Shown here piece after piece: positions 8,233 to 16,637 of a stretch of DNA of 42,569 bases. Both the position numbers and the translations under genes were made by a program. The stretch is from Candidatus Zixiibacteriota bacterium (GTDB lineage: Bacteria > Zixibacteria > MSB-5A5 > UM-FILTER-46-8), in assembly GCA_026983835.1 (NCBI GenBank), contig JALSTH010000090.1, positions 1-42,569 on the forward strand, given 5' to 3'. The first letter of the stretch is position 1. Every line of letters begins with the position of its first letter. The notes below the pieces were generated by a model. The model was given only the letters and a program-made list of their open reading frames with translations. It ran no database searches and was not told the DNA's origin.

Positions 8233-10773
8233 ATGAAAAAGCTTCCATCAAATATTGGAAATAAATTGATAAGCTCCAAAGGAGTTGCTTCGAACATTGC
8301 GCGGATATTGTTATTAACGATAATTATTCTATCTTTTTCGGTAGTCATCGTTGCTGCGGGCGATTATTACAGTCCAAACAATCAACTTGATATTAACCGG
8401 GCGACTTATCAACAAATAAGGTTATTGCCGATTACCGAACAGCAAGCGCAAACCCTTTATGAAAGGGTTCATTACGGGGAATATTTAAATAGCATTTATC
8501 AAATCCGAGAGCTACCCGGTTTCGATCAGGAGACTTTCAATCGGATAAAACCGCTGATTAAAATAACCCCCTTTATGGGCTATAATCCTGAAATAGAACG
8601 GTTAAATCGGATTTATTATCGTATCGCCAGCTGGACATCTTCGGAAGGAACAAATGAGAATTTGGTCAATCTCTGGATCGATTTGGCGAGAAATCCATTA
8701 AATATCAATGAAGCGGATTATTACGATTTGATAAACCTCCAAAATGTCAGTCCGCAGGATGCCTTGGCAGTTTATAAAGCGATAAAATCCCGCGGCTCGA
8801 TAAATTCACGCGGGGAATTGCGCACGGTTCAAGGGTTGACCGGCTGGGGTTATAGCAACATTCGTAATTTTGTAACCTATGAGAAACCTTCCGCCAAACG
8901 GGAATTGCATGGCGATTATCAGCTTCGGGTTTTCACGAGGCGAATGGAGCAAAATTTTACGGATATACTTTATGAAAATGTAAATCCCGGGGATAACAAC
9001 GGGGATACGGTTGATTATGACAGTTGGTATTACCGCCTTTATATGGAAAGCCCTGCTCCCGCCACTGCATCGAAATTACGGATTCGTTACGGCAATGATT
9101 TCATTGGTGGATGGGTATTAAACAGGAATTTGGGAGAATTTGACGGTTCTCTTTGGAATAATAAGTTTTATCTCGGAGTGAAGAAGAAGCATTTCGGTCC
9201 CGTATATTTGCGGAATTTGTATCTCGGGAATTACCTTGTTAGTTTCGGGCAGGGGTTGGTGATGGAGAACCTCGATTATTTCAAACCCCGTAAATCGGGA
9301 TTCTCTTGGGATAAGAGGATTAAGGGAGTAATAGGCGATATATCGGATTCTCAGGAATATACCCTTAAGGGTATTGCCGGGGAGGTAAGCGCTTACAATT
9401 TAGATATGATATTCTTTTATTCCAACGATAGGAAGGATGCGATACTAAACCCCGATGGAACGGTGAATTCCTATATTATAATGACCCCGAGAGTCCCCAA
9501 TTCGGTTTTGAACAGCTATGGGTTGGACAATATGATAGATGTTCTCCACGAACGAACCTATGGCGGGGACTTAAGGTATAATATTTTCCCGGGGACTTAT
9601 GTCGGGGCATCTTATTACGAAAGTTTATATAACCGTAAATTCAACCCTCTTTTCAGCACCATTTCCGATAGGACCGATAAGCAGGTTGCTGAGGATAATG
9701 AGATATTAAACGGATATGATGTCAACGGGAAATATCGCCGTGTTTATGGCTGGAATTTCCAAACGATAATAAAAAGGTTGTCGATTCAGGGTGAATATGC
9801 GGAATTGGAGAAAAATGGATCATATTTCAAGTTGGGGGATGATCCTAAAGCGGCTGTGCTTTCGGCGTTTTTGCAATATAATCGAACCCACCTGCTTTTG
9901 CTTTATCGCCATTACGATCTTGATTATGATAATCCTTATAATCGCGGATTTTCCAATTATCAAAGGTATAAGGGAACCATATTCGAGGATGAATATTACC
10001 TCAAGAATCCCCTTTATGGTTTTGTGTATGACAATTCGGTGACGCCTCAAGCGGAAGATGGGATATATTTGGAATGGCGGTATCAAATGTTTCGTGCTTT
10101 TACTTCGATGTTGGAATTTGACTTATGGCGCCGCTTGGGGGATGATGCCCACTATAAACGTTTTGTGTTGAAATTGTATTACCGTCCGATTTACCCGGTA
10201 GTGCTTCGGGTTCGCCAAAAATGGCAGTCGCGCGATTATGGCAATATCCTGAATAAAACGGAGTTTAACAATGTAACGACACGGTTTTATTTCTCCTTCA
10301 GGTTGTCCCGCTACGATGATTTATCGTTGCTTTATTTTACGGGGAAGACGATGTGGCCCCCCAGGCCGAGGCTCTTGGATAATCCGAATTATGGCGATGG
10401 CCAACCTATTTTGGGGAATTCCGCTTCGCCCAATGATGCGGTGGGAGGATTTTTAAAGCACAATTTCTCGGATTATTTTTCCACCAATGTCGGATTTTTA
10501 GTTTATGATGGTTTTTATTGGGGGTTTGAGGATAATGAGTTCTTTGTTATCGATGGCAAAGCGAATCGTTATTATATTTCGATGAACGACCGTTTGACCG
10601 ATAAGCTGTCGATTCGTTTTAAATACACTATCGATGATACTAAACCGAGAAGTTATGTTGATGCTCGATATTATAATGAGGATAATCGTGATAAAGACCC
10701 GATAGAGCCTGATGCTTATAATGTTCATAAGGTTTATCACGCTTTTAGATTACAAATTGATTGGAGCTGGTAA
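8233..10773 (+). CDS. Helix-hairpin-helix protein fused to a large outer-membrane barrel
   Basis: At 846 aa, the N-terminus has a single hydrophobic export segment (about 23-42). Two ComEA-like HhH regions follow, at about 51-111 (LDINRATYQQIRLLPIT...RELPGFDQETFNRIKPLI) and 156-216 (LNINEADYYDLINL...VQGLTGWGYSNIRNF). Residues 225-846 are rich in aromatic, alternating strands such as YYRLYMESPAPATASKLRIRYGNDFIG and end in RLQIDWSW with a terminal aromatic, as expected for an outer membrane barrel. HhH domains usually bind DNA backbone, and ComEA is the periplasmic DNA receptor in transformation. A DNA-binding plug on a barrel would make sense for DNA capture, but HhH repeats can also serve structural roles. 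The ATG at 8233 follows AGAGGAAA. Tight spacing on both sides suggests an operon. Confidence 0.75.
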   Translation: MKKLPSNIGNKLISSKGVASNIARILLLTIIILSFSVVIVAAGDYYSPNNQLDINRATYQQIRLLPITEQQAQTLYERVHYGEYLNSIYQIRELPGFDQETFNRIKPLIKITPFMGYNPEIERLNRIYYRIASWTSSEGTNENLVNLWIDLARNPLNINEADYYDLINLQNVSPQDALAVYKAIKSRGSINSRGELRTVQGLTGWGYSNIRNFVTYEKPSAKRELHGDYQLRVFTRRMEQNFTDILYENVNPGDNNGDTVDYDSWYYRLYMESPAPATASKLRIRYGNDFIGGWVLNRNLGEFDGSLWNNKFYLGVKKKHFGPVYLRNLYLGNYLVSFGQGLVMENLDYFKPRKSGFSWDKRIKGVIGDISDSQEYTLKGIAGEVSAYNLDMIFFYSNDRKDAILNPDGTVNSYIIMTPRVPNSVLNSYGLDNMIDVLHERTYGGDLRYNIFPGTYVGASYYESLYNRKFNPLFSTISDRTDKQVAEDNEILNGYDVNGKYRRVYGWNFQTIIKRLSIQGEYAELEKNGSYFKLGDDPKAAVLSAFLQYNRTHLLLLYRHYDLDYDNPYNRGFSNYQRYKGTIFEDEYYLKNPLYGFVYDNSVTPQAEDGIYLEWRYQMFRAFTSMLEFDLWRRLGDDAHYKRFVLKLYYRPIYPVVLRVRQKWQSRDYGNILNKTEFNNVTTRFYFSFRLSRYDDLSLLYFTGKTMWPPRPRLLDNPNYGDGQPILGNSASPNDAVGGFLKHNFSDYFSTNVGFLVYDGFYWGFEDNEFFVIDGKANRYYISMNDRLTDKLSIRFKYTIDDTKPRSYVDARYYNEDNRDKDPIEPDAYNVHKVYHAFRLQIDWSW

Positions 10774-10795
10774 TTTTATAGGTCGGAGATAAATT

Positions 10796-12145
10796 ATGTT
10801 GAAATTGAATGACTTAGGAAAAGTATTCGTAATACTACTTATGATAACCGTATTCCCGATGATATCAGCGTGGGGGTATGGTTTTTATGATGTTAAATGG
10901 GGGAGCAATACCGCCGGGTTTACCGCCCGATCTTTAGCGATGGGGGGAGTTGGAATGAACTCTGAAGTTAATGGTAGTGCGGTTTTTATCAACCCCGCAT
11001 CTTTATCCCGTGTTAATGGGTTAAATGTTGGGTTGGATTATCGACTAACTTATGCCCGTGAGGATTGGTCTTTTCCTGCTCACGACAATTTCGATGGATA
11101 TTTAACCGATAATATCTATTCCCAATCGGCGGTTCCTTATCCTGATTTTGGCTTTTCGATAAGCTATAAACCTAAGGAATTGAAATATTCCCCGGGTTTC
11201 GGTATAAGTTATCATCCCATACGCGATTTCCGCTACAACTATGAGGAAGAAGTTCGCGAATCTTCCGGATATGCTCAACCTGACGAACGGGATTCTCTTA
11301 TTTCCATAAACAGTGTGCGCAATAAGGGGAAGTTCTATTTTATAGGTATTGGCGCGGGTTGGAAACTGAATGACATCCTTTCCTTTGGTTTGGCTTATAA
11401 TCTCTTCCCGGCGGGGGATCAATCTATTAGGAAATTTTATTCGGATGTGATTTACCCGGATACTAATTCAACTGATACGGGGATGAGAGCATATCTTAAT
11501 CCATCCGGCAGCGGTTATCTGATGTTTGGTTTTAATATCAAACCAACGGATCGTTATAATTTCGGATTTGCTTATCAATCGGAATATACGATTAAATACA
11601 ATTATAAATCTTACGATATTCCTCTTTCCGAGATAACGGAAGGGAAGTATGAGGAGGTCAACCCCGTTCAATTAAGTGCGGCATTCTCTTATAGACCGAG
11701 GTCGGCATTGTTTTCCTATTTGGAAGTGGAGTTTCATTATACCTACTGGTCAAATTACAGGGTTCGGGATTACGGAACAATGACCTCTTATGGAACCGAT
11801 ACTACCTCAGTTGCCATAGACACGACTTATTATGATAATCTCGATGATAGTTGGGAGGTCAGGGTCGGAGTAGAACATCAATTCTATAGCCGAATACCTG
11901 CTCGCTTTGGATTTCGCCTTTATCCCAATCCGGACAACAGGCGTATCTTGGCGTCTATGATTTCAGTGGGGACCGGTTTTACCGTTAATAAATTCCAAAT
12001 CGATTTAGGCGGTGCTTTAATCACAAGGGCTTCGCGTCAGAGCAGTTGGTTTGGAAATGCGAATCGTTGGGATGCGGAAAAGAATCGGCTTGAAGAATCT
12101 CATTTAATCGGAACGATTTCTTTAGCGTATAAATTTAATATATAG
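10796..12145 (+). CDS. FadL/PorV-like outer membrane protein
   Basis: This 449-aa exported barrel has a signal peptide (VFVILLMITVFPMISAWG) and the start-of-barrel motif ARSLAMGGVGMNSEVNGSAVFINPASLSRVNG, which places it in the FadL/PorV/OmpP1-like superfamily. The rest alternates aromatic and polar residues and ends LIGTISLAYKFNI, a standard barrel-terminal strand with a C-terminal hydrophobic residue region. Length is intermediate between PorV-like (300-350) and FadL (about 450). Family members carry hydrophobic small molecules or act as assembly partners, and nothing here fixes the substrate. It lies 22 bases after the HhH-barrel gene and 5-23 bases before the 5'-nucleotidase gene, with GGAG ahead of the ATG. 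Confidence 0.75.
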   Translation: MLKLNDLGKVFVILLMITVFPMISAWGYGFYDVKWGSNTAGFTARSLAMGGVGMNSEVNGSAVFINPASLSRVNGLNVGLDYRLTYAREDWSFPAHDNFDGYLTDNIYSQSAVPYPDFGFSISYKPKELKYSPGFGISYHPIRDFRYNYEEEVRESSGYAQPDERDSLISINSVRNKGKFYFIGIGAGWKLNDILSFGLAYNLFPAGDQSIRKFYSDVIYPDTNSTDTGMRAYLNPSGSGYLMFGFNIKPTDRYNFGFAYQSEYTIKYNYKSYDIPLSEITEGKYEEVNPVQLSAAFSYRPRSALFSYLEVEFHYTYWSNYRVRDYGTMTSYGTDTTSVAIDTTYYDNLDDSWEVRVGVEHQFYSRIPARFGFRLYPNPDNRRILASMISVGTGFTVNKFQIDLGGALITRASRQSSWFGNANRWDAEKNRLEESHLIGTISLAYKFNI

Positions 12146-12168
12146 GATAATTGGGTACGGGTTTTTGT

Positions 12169-13854
12169 ATGAAAGATATAAGATTGAAATACTCGATAAT
12201 CGGGCTTATAGTTTTATTGATTGTGGTTTTTCAAGTATCATTGGCCATTGCGGCCGAGGATGACGGTTATTATTATTTGGACATTATTCAGACCAATGAT
12301 ATACACGGCGGGATAACGAAAACTGGGGCAACATTTATGAATCCTGAATTCCCCCCGCCTTTGGGTGGTGGCGGATCTCTTGTGACTTATTTTAATGAGC
12401 GCCGTGAATTTGCGAAAAAAAATGGGGCTGCGTTTTTACTTGTCGATGATGGGGATTGGTTCTCCGGTACTCCTATCGGTACGAAAACCGAAGGGATGGC
12501 GGTGATGAATTTCTTTAATATGGCTGGGTATGACGCAATTGTGATAGGAAACCATGAGTTTGACAAAGGATATCAAGCTTTGGAAAAACTGATACGCACC
12601 TCCAAGTGCCCCGTTTTGGGAGCAAACATAATCGACAAGCGCACCGGGAAAATAGCCTCTGGATTGAAACCTTATATCATAAAAGATTATGGATTTCTAA
12701 AGGTTGGGATTATCGGTATTGGGTTGACTGCGACACCGACAATGGCTTTGCCCGAGCATATGGGATATTACGACTTCCTTCCGGAGGGTGAAGTATTAAA
12801 GAAATATGTTCGCATTGTTAGGCCTCAGTGTGATATTCTGATGGTTATCACTCATATGTTCCTGCCTTATGATCCTATGAAAGGATGGGATGAGGTTTTA
12901 GAGCGGAAAGCGAAGGGTGATTCGATGGTGAACGGGTTGGCGATGTATGCAGCTGATGAAATCAAAGGCATTGATTTAATGTGCACGGGTCATGTCCACA
13001 AAGGATATTATCATCCCTGGGAGGATCCGATAAACCATACTATCATTTGTCAATCGTATGCGAACGGCACTGGCGCGGGCGAGATATTGCTGAAAATCGA
13101 TAAGAAAACCAAGACCATAGTTGATTATAAATTACCTGCCGAAAGTGGAACACAGATTACAATGTTTGAGGATGAATTTCCGCCGGACAGCGCGGTTGCC
13201 GATTATATCGCCAAAGAGCAAGCTATTGCCGAAAAAGGGATGGATGAGCCGTTCGGCTATACGGAAGTGAATTTAACCAGAGGCTCGGCGGCGGAAAATA
13301 CAATGGGGTTGCTTATTGTAGATGCATTTCGGAAGTATTATAACGCTGATTTCTCTTTTTCCAATATAGGCGGGATAAGAGCGGAGATACCCGCGGGCGA
13401 AATTACCCCTCGTCAGTTATTTAAGGTTATGCCATTTGGCAATCATTTGGTAAAATTCAAAATAAAAGGTTCGACGCTCAAGAAAATAGTAGAAACAAAA
13501 CTGCTGTCTGATAGATCTGACAGGGGACTTCTAACCTCAGGGGCGAAGATTGTTTACAATAAGACAAGGCCTAAATGGGATAGAATTACCGAATTTGTGA
13601 TCGGTGGGAAACCTCTAAATCTAAATCAGTATTATAATGTCATAACTACCGATTACCTTGCCGAGGGGAACAGCGGGATGGATCTGCTTCTGACAATTCC
13701 GCAGAAAAACAAAACCTATACTTACGATTTGGATATAGATGTCGTTGAAGATTATATTCGGAATAATTCACCAATTAGGATGAAACCGGATAATCGTTTT
13801 AAGCGGGATGACAGCTCCCAACAGGCAAATTATCTTAAAAATTCTATAAATTAA
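12169..13854 (+). CDS. 5'-nucleotidase / UshA-family metallophosphatase, exported
   Basis: A signal peptide (YSIIGLIVLLIVVFQVSLAIAA) is followed by the calcineurin-like metal-binding blocks TNDIHGG, DDGDWFSGTP, GNHEFDKG, ITHM and GHVHKG. The 5'-nucleotidase C-terminal domain then follows (NTMGLLIVDAFRKYY, SNIGGIRAEIPAGEIT, MPFGNHLVKFKIKG), which holds the nucleotide-binding aromatic region. The family hydrolyses nucleoside mono- or polyphosphates, or 2',3'-cyclic nucleotides, in the periplasm to yield nucleoside and phosphate. I prefer the ATG at 12169, which starts directly at the signal peptide (561 aa). A TTG at 12151 would add six residues and cannot be excluded, and neither has a strong Shine-Dalgarno. 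Last gene of the exported train; rex follows after 115 bases. Confidence 0.88.
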   Translation: MKDIRLKYSIIGLIVLLIVVFQVSLAIAAEDDGYYYLDIIQTNDIHGGITKTGATFMNPEFPPPLGGGGSLVTYFNERREFAKKNGAAFLLVDDGDWFSGTPIGTKTEGMAVMNFFNMAGYDAIVIGNHEFDKGYQALEKLIRTSKCPVLGANIIDKRTGKIASGLKPYIIKDYGFLKVGIIGIGLTATPTMALPEHMGYYDFLPEGEVLKKYVRIVRPQCDILMVITHMFLPYDPMKGWDEVLERKAKGDSMVNGLAMYAADEIKGIDLMCTGHVHKGYYHPWEDPINHTIICQSYANGTGAGEILLKIDKKTKTIVDYKLPAESGTQITMFEDEFPPDSAVADYIAKEQAIAEKGMDEPFGYTEVNLTRGSAAENTMGLLIVDAFRKYYNADFSFSNIGGIRAEIPAGEITPRQLFKVMPFGNHLVKFKIKGSTLKKIVETKLLSDRSDRGLLTSGAKIVYNKTRPKWDRITEFVIGGKPLNLNQYYNVITTDYLAEGNSGMDLLLTIPQKNKTYTYDLDIDVVEDYIRNNSPIRMKPDNRFKRDDSSQQANYLKNSIN

Positions 13855-13910
13855 TCCTTCTTCGGATAATTTTATTGACAAAGTTATAAAAAGGAATTAA
13901 TTCTCTAACT

Positions 13911-13928
13911 ATGTGAAGCCATTCACAA
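13911..13928. promoter_or_regulatory. Rex operator upstream of rex
   Basis: ATGTGAAGCCATTCACAA is an inverted repeat matching the known Rex consensus TTGTGAANNNNTTCACAA at all but the first base. It lies 41 bases upstream of the rex start. A perfect TTGACA (13875-13880) stands just upstream, though the corresponding -10 (around 13897-13903) is poor. Binding here would block initiation or early elongation, consistent with autorepression relieved by high NADH. Confidence 0.85.
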
Positions 13929-13969
13929 AACAGTCTTAAATCATTAACGGTCAATATAGTGGAATAAGT

Positions 13970-14623
13970 GTGGTTAGAATAACTGGCAAAAGGATATCAG
14001 AATCAACCATTAATCGATTATCAATCTATTACAGGATATTGGAATCGCTTGAAAGGGAAGGTTATCAAACTGTAAGTTCCAAAGATTTAGCGCAAAGGGA
14101 AAAGTTGACCCCTGCTCAGGTTAGAAAGGATTTATCGTTTTTTGGTCAATTCGGGACGAGAGGGTTAGGTTATCCGGTCTCGGAGTTGAGGAGACAGATA
14201 GCGGAGATTTTAGGTATCAACAAAAGATGGAATGTTGCCCTCGTCGGTATAGGGAATGTCGGCTCGGCATTGGTTTCATATAAGGAATTCGCCAAACAGG
14301 GATTTCAAATAAAACTGATTTTCGATAACGACCAACGCAAAATCGGGAGTTTTCACAAGGGTATTGAAGTTCACGATGTGAAAAATTTAAAAAGTCTATT
14401 GAATAAAAACAACATTGAGATAGTAATTTTAGCTGTGCCGGCTTCCGTTGCCCAACTTATTATTGATGAAGTAGTTTCCGCCGGAGTCAGCGCCATATTG
14501 TCATTTGCCCCCGCAAACCTACGAGTACCGTCAAATGTAACCTTAAGATCGGTGAATATGGCAATGGAATTGGAGCATTTATCTTTTCACTTAACGAATG
14601 AAAATCTTTATTATACGGCATAA
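13970..14623 (+). CDS. rex: Redox-sensing transcriptional repressor Rex
   Basis: This 217-aa protein has the N-terminal winged helix (RLSIYYRILESLEREGYQTVSS...LTPAQVRKDLSFFGQFGTRG; the S/T-xQVRKDLSxFG helix is diagnostic). The Rossmann NAD(H)-binding domain follows, with VALVGIGNVGSAL and the acidic residue at the end of strand 2 (LIFDNDQRKIG). Rex dimers bind DNA when the NADH/NAD+ ratio is low and typically repress fermentation, hydrogenase or respiratory genes. Presence of Rex implies a facultative or anaerobic redox metabolism. The start is GTG at 13970. An operator-like palindrome lies directly upstream. The next gene has its own promoter, so rex is probably monocistronic. Confidence 0.95.
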   Translation: MVRITGKRISESTINRLSIYYRILESLEREGYQTVSSKDLAQREKLTPAQVRKDLSFFGQFGTRGLGYPVSELRRQIAEILGINKRWNVALVGIGNVGSALVSYKEFAKQGFQIKLIFDNDQRKIGSFHKGIEVHDVKNLKSLLNKNNIEIVILAVPASVAQLIIDEVVSAGVSAILSFAPANLRVPSNVTLRSVNMAMELEHLSFHLTNENLYYTA

Positions 14624-14628
14624 AATAG

Positions 14629-14657
14629 TTGACAATATGCGGAACATATAATAAAAT
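14629..14657 (+). promoter_or_regulatory. Strong sigma-70-type promoter for the small exported proteins
   Basis: A perfect TTGACA (14629-14634) is followed after 17 bases by TAAAAT (14652-14657, five of six). The start codon of the next gene is at 14723, giving a leader of roughly 60 bases. It begins six bases after the rex stop codon. Confidence 0.7.
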
Positions 14658-14722
14658 AATGTAATTTGCCGATAGAAATGTTAATTTCAGGGCTTTGATA
14701 GACAGAATAGATTTGTAAATTT

Positions 14723-15130
14723 ATGGGACTTTCATTGAAAATAAAAATCGCCTTTGTATTAGCGGTTATAGCTTTAACTGCCTATTCGGCGTATGCCGTG
14801 TTGGGAGAGTGTCAGCCTTATGGAGATATTGTTTATGAGGGAAAGCCGGTCGAAAACGGTATGGAGGTTAAAGCTCTAATAGGCGAAATGGTTTTGGCGA
14901 CGGGTACTACCGCGGGCGGAGGGTATTCTATCGTAATTCCGGCAGATAATCCGAACACTCCGGAAAAAGATGGTTGGGTTGAAGGAGATGTTATTACCAT
15001 AAAAATAAATGGGCGTGTTGCAACCCCGAGTTTTCCCGCATTTCTGGGTAGCCAAAGGCACAACCTTCAGGTTGCGTCGCTTGGTGTGAAATTGGATACT
15101 TGGGGCAAGATAAAAGCGCTTTTCAAATAG
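14723..15130 (+). CDS. Small exported protein with a carboxypeptidase-regulatory-like beta domain
   Basis: This 135-aa protein has an N-terminal signal peptide (KIAFVLAVIALTAYSAYAV). The remaining 110 residues look like a single beta-sandwich of the transthyretin/carboxypeptidase-regulatory type: GDIVYEGKPVENGMEVKALI, then TTAGGGYSIVIPADNPNTPE, then GWVEGDVITIKINGRV. Such domains are usually carbohydrate- or protein-binding accessory modules, but here it stands alone. I do not recognise a named family. It is the first gene behind a strong promoter and lies 32 bases ahead of a putative lipoprotein gene, so the two may form a cell-envelope unit. Confidence 0.65.
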   Translation: MGLSLKIKIAFVLAVIALTAYSAYAVLGECQPYGDIVYEGKPVENGMEVKALIGEMVLATGTTAGGGYSIVIPADNPNTPEKDGWVEGDVITIKINGRVATPSFPAFLGSQRHNLQVASLGVKLDTWGKIKALFK

Positions 15131-15162
15131 ACAATTCAGCAATTTCGATAGGTTAGTTTATA

Positions 15163-15633
15163 TTGTCCACCAACCGAAAAATAATATTGACGCTGGTGGT
15201 TTTATTTTCGCTGATTTTAGCCGCCGAATGCTCCAAAAAAGAAGAAAAAGCGTCTTCTTCCGCTAATCTGGGAACAACCGATTCGAAATTCTCGGCGGAA
15301 GCTTTTGTCGGTATTTATTCAGAGTTGGCTAAAATCGATAGGAAATATTCTAAGGTTTTCGATTCGTTTCTTAAGCAAAACAATCTCGAGGAGAGCGGTT
15401 ATCGGTTGGTTGTTGATTCGACTTTTATTATGGAACATCCCGAATTGGTAAGCGAATATAAAAAGTTGACGGACCGTTATGAGGCTGAGAAAAGGGAAGT
15501 TTTTTCGAGAAGTGGAATTGGTATAACTGAATATGGTAATATGTTAAAAAACCTCTCTAATGGGACTAATTCGGCTTTGGCGGATAGCATCTCCCGGCTT
15601 TTGGTTGGGATAGGTTTGGATAGCGGAAACTAA
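15163..15633 (+). CDS. Putative lipoprotein of unknown function
   Basis: This 156-aa protein starts at TTG (15163). A hydrophobic N-terminus (IILTLVVLFSLILAAEC) ends at a cysteine followed by a Lys/Glu/Ser-rich linker, the layout of a lipoprotein. The lipobox is imperfect (AAEC, with Glu at -1), so lipidation is probable but not certain. The mature part is helical and charged (EAFVGIYSELAKIDRKYSKVFDSFLKQNN), including a segment EYKKLTDRYEAEKREVFSRSG likely to be coiled or bundled. No known domain is recognised. It precedes the STAS gene by 34 bases, which may place a surface-exposed protein in the same transcript as a regulator. Confidence 0.6.
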   Translation: MSTNRKIILTLVVLFSLILAAECSKKEEKASSSANLGTTDSKFSAEAFVGIYSELAKIDRKYSKVFDSFLKQNNLEESGYRLVVDSTFIMEHPELVSEYKKLTDRYEAEKREVFSRSGIGITEYGNMLKNLSNGTNSALADSISRLLVGIGLDSGN

Positions 15634-15667
15634 TTAATTTGATTATAGTATTTAGGAGGAATTATAG

Positions 15668-16009
15668 ATGAAACTTTCTCAAAGAGAAATTAACGATGTA
15701 GTGATTTTGGAGCCGAAGGGAAAAATTATGGGAGGTCCCGATGCTACTTTACTACACGATAAACTTCACGAGCTTATTAAGGACGGTAAGAAAAAGGTCA
15801 TAGTCGATTTGGCAAAAGTTGATTGGATGAACTCTACGGGTCTGGGGATTCTTATAAGTGGGTTGACCACTATGCGCAACAATGGGGGAGAGCTTAAATT
15901 GGCTAATGTTACCGATAAAATAGAATCGCTTTTGACCATCACAAAACTTATAACGGTTTTCGAGAATTACGATTCGCTGGAAGAGGCGCTTAATAGTTTT
16001 AAAACCTGA
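15668..16009 (+). CDS. STAS-domain anti-sigma factor antagonist (RsbV/SpoIIAA-like)
   Basis: At 113 aa it is the size of a single STAS domain. The core VIVDLAKVDWMNSTGLGILI contains the phosphorylatable serine (Ser56, in MNSTGLG) typical of RsbV/SpoIIAA antagonists. In partner-switching systems this serine is phosphorylated by an RsbW-type kinase and dephosphorylated by a SpoIIE/PP2C phosphatase; the unphosphorylated form sequesters the kinase. Both likely partners follow downstream (16188 and 16638), although a terminator hairpin separates them from this gene. The ATG at 15668 follows a strong AGGAGG. Confidence 0.92.
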   Translation: MKLSQREINDVVILEPKGKIMGGPDATLLHDKLHELIKDGKKKVIVDLAKVDWMNSTGLGILISGLTTMRNNGGELKLANVTDKIESLLTITKLITVFENYDSLEEALNSFKT

Positions 16010-16027
16010 AGGCGAATTTTCCGTATT

Positions 16028-16060
16028 AAGAAGGTAGGTTTATTAAAGCCTACCTTCTTT
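16028..16060 (+). terminator. Rho-independent terminator after the STAS gene
   Basis: An 11-bp perfect inverted repeat, AAGAAGGTAGG (16028-16038) and CCTACCTTCTT (16049-16059), has a 10-nt loop. Its right arm runs into T-rich sequence (CTTCTTTGATATTT). It begins 19 bases after the STAS stop codon, so the antagonist can be transcribed apart from its kinase and phosphatase. Confidence 0.75.
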
Positions 16061-16187
16061 GATATTTGGATGGGATGTGGTTGTTCTTTTTAGTACTGAT
16101 AATTATATTTCCAAAACATACCTGTTGTGTATTAAAGATAATTCCGCAGGCGTATAATTATCGAGAATATATATAGAGTAAATAAGT

Positions 16188-16625
16188 ATGCCAAAAGTAA
16201 TTAAAGAACCCGGGAAGATAATAATTCCAAGCGATGTAGCTTACCTGCAGATGCTTGATGAATTTCTTGAAGAAACCCTTCGCGGATTTGGCGTATCCGA
16301 AAGTGATATCGCTGATATAGCAATATCCGTAACGGAATTAGCGAATAACGCAATCATTCACGGGAACAAAGAAAATCCGGAGAAAGTGGTTGATATTCGT
16401 ATAAAACTGATTAATGGAGCTGTTGAGATAATTGTCTCCGATGAAGGTAAAGGGTTTGATACTTTGGCATTACCCGATCCATTGACCGAAGAAAACTTAT
16501 TCAAGGAAAACGGAAGGGGAATATTTATCGTTCGTTCCCTGATGGATAAGGTCGATATCAAAATCCGTAAGGATAATGGAACCGTTATAAAACTTGTAAA
16601 GAAAATAAAAAGGGTTCATAAATAA
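16188..16625 (+). CDS. RsbW-like anti-sigma factor serine kinase (HATPase_c)
   Basis: This 145-aa GHKL-type ATPase is of the RsbW/SpoIIAB class. The N box is TELANNAIIHGNKENPEK, the G1 box is DEGKGFDTLALPDP, and the G2 region is GRGIFIVRSLMDKV. It lacks a phospho-histidine or receiver domain, as expected for the family. Its usual job is to bind a sigma factor (or another regulator) and to phosphorylate the STAS antagonist. No sigma factor gene is in this window, so the client is unknown. It lies 12 bases before the phosphatase gene, probably co-transcribed. A TATAAT-like box exists at 16153-16158, but I could not pair it with a -35. Confidence 0.9.
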   Translation: MPKVIKEPGKIIIPSDVAYLQMLDEFLEETLRGFGVSESDIADIAISVTELANNAIIHGNKENPEKVVDIRIKLINGAVEIIVSDEGKGFDTLALPDPLTEENLFKENGRGIFIVRSLMDKVDIKIRKDNGTVIKLVKKIKRVHK

Positions 16626-16637
16626 TTTTAAGAGCCG

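Noticed and set aside
13855-13875. Possible terminator after the 5'-nucleotidase gene (ATCC...GGAT followed by AATTTTATT)
   Set aside because: The stem is only four base pairs, below what I would accept.
14647-14652. Perfect TATAAT near the rex end
   Set aside because: Only 12 bases from the TTGACA box; the TAAAAT at 14652-14657 has correct 17-base spacing and is the better -10.
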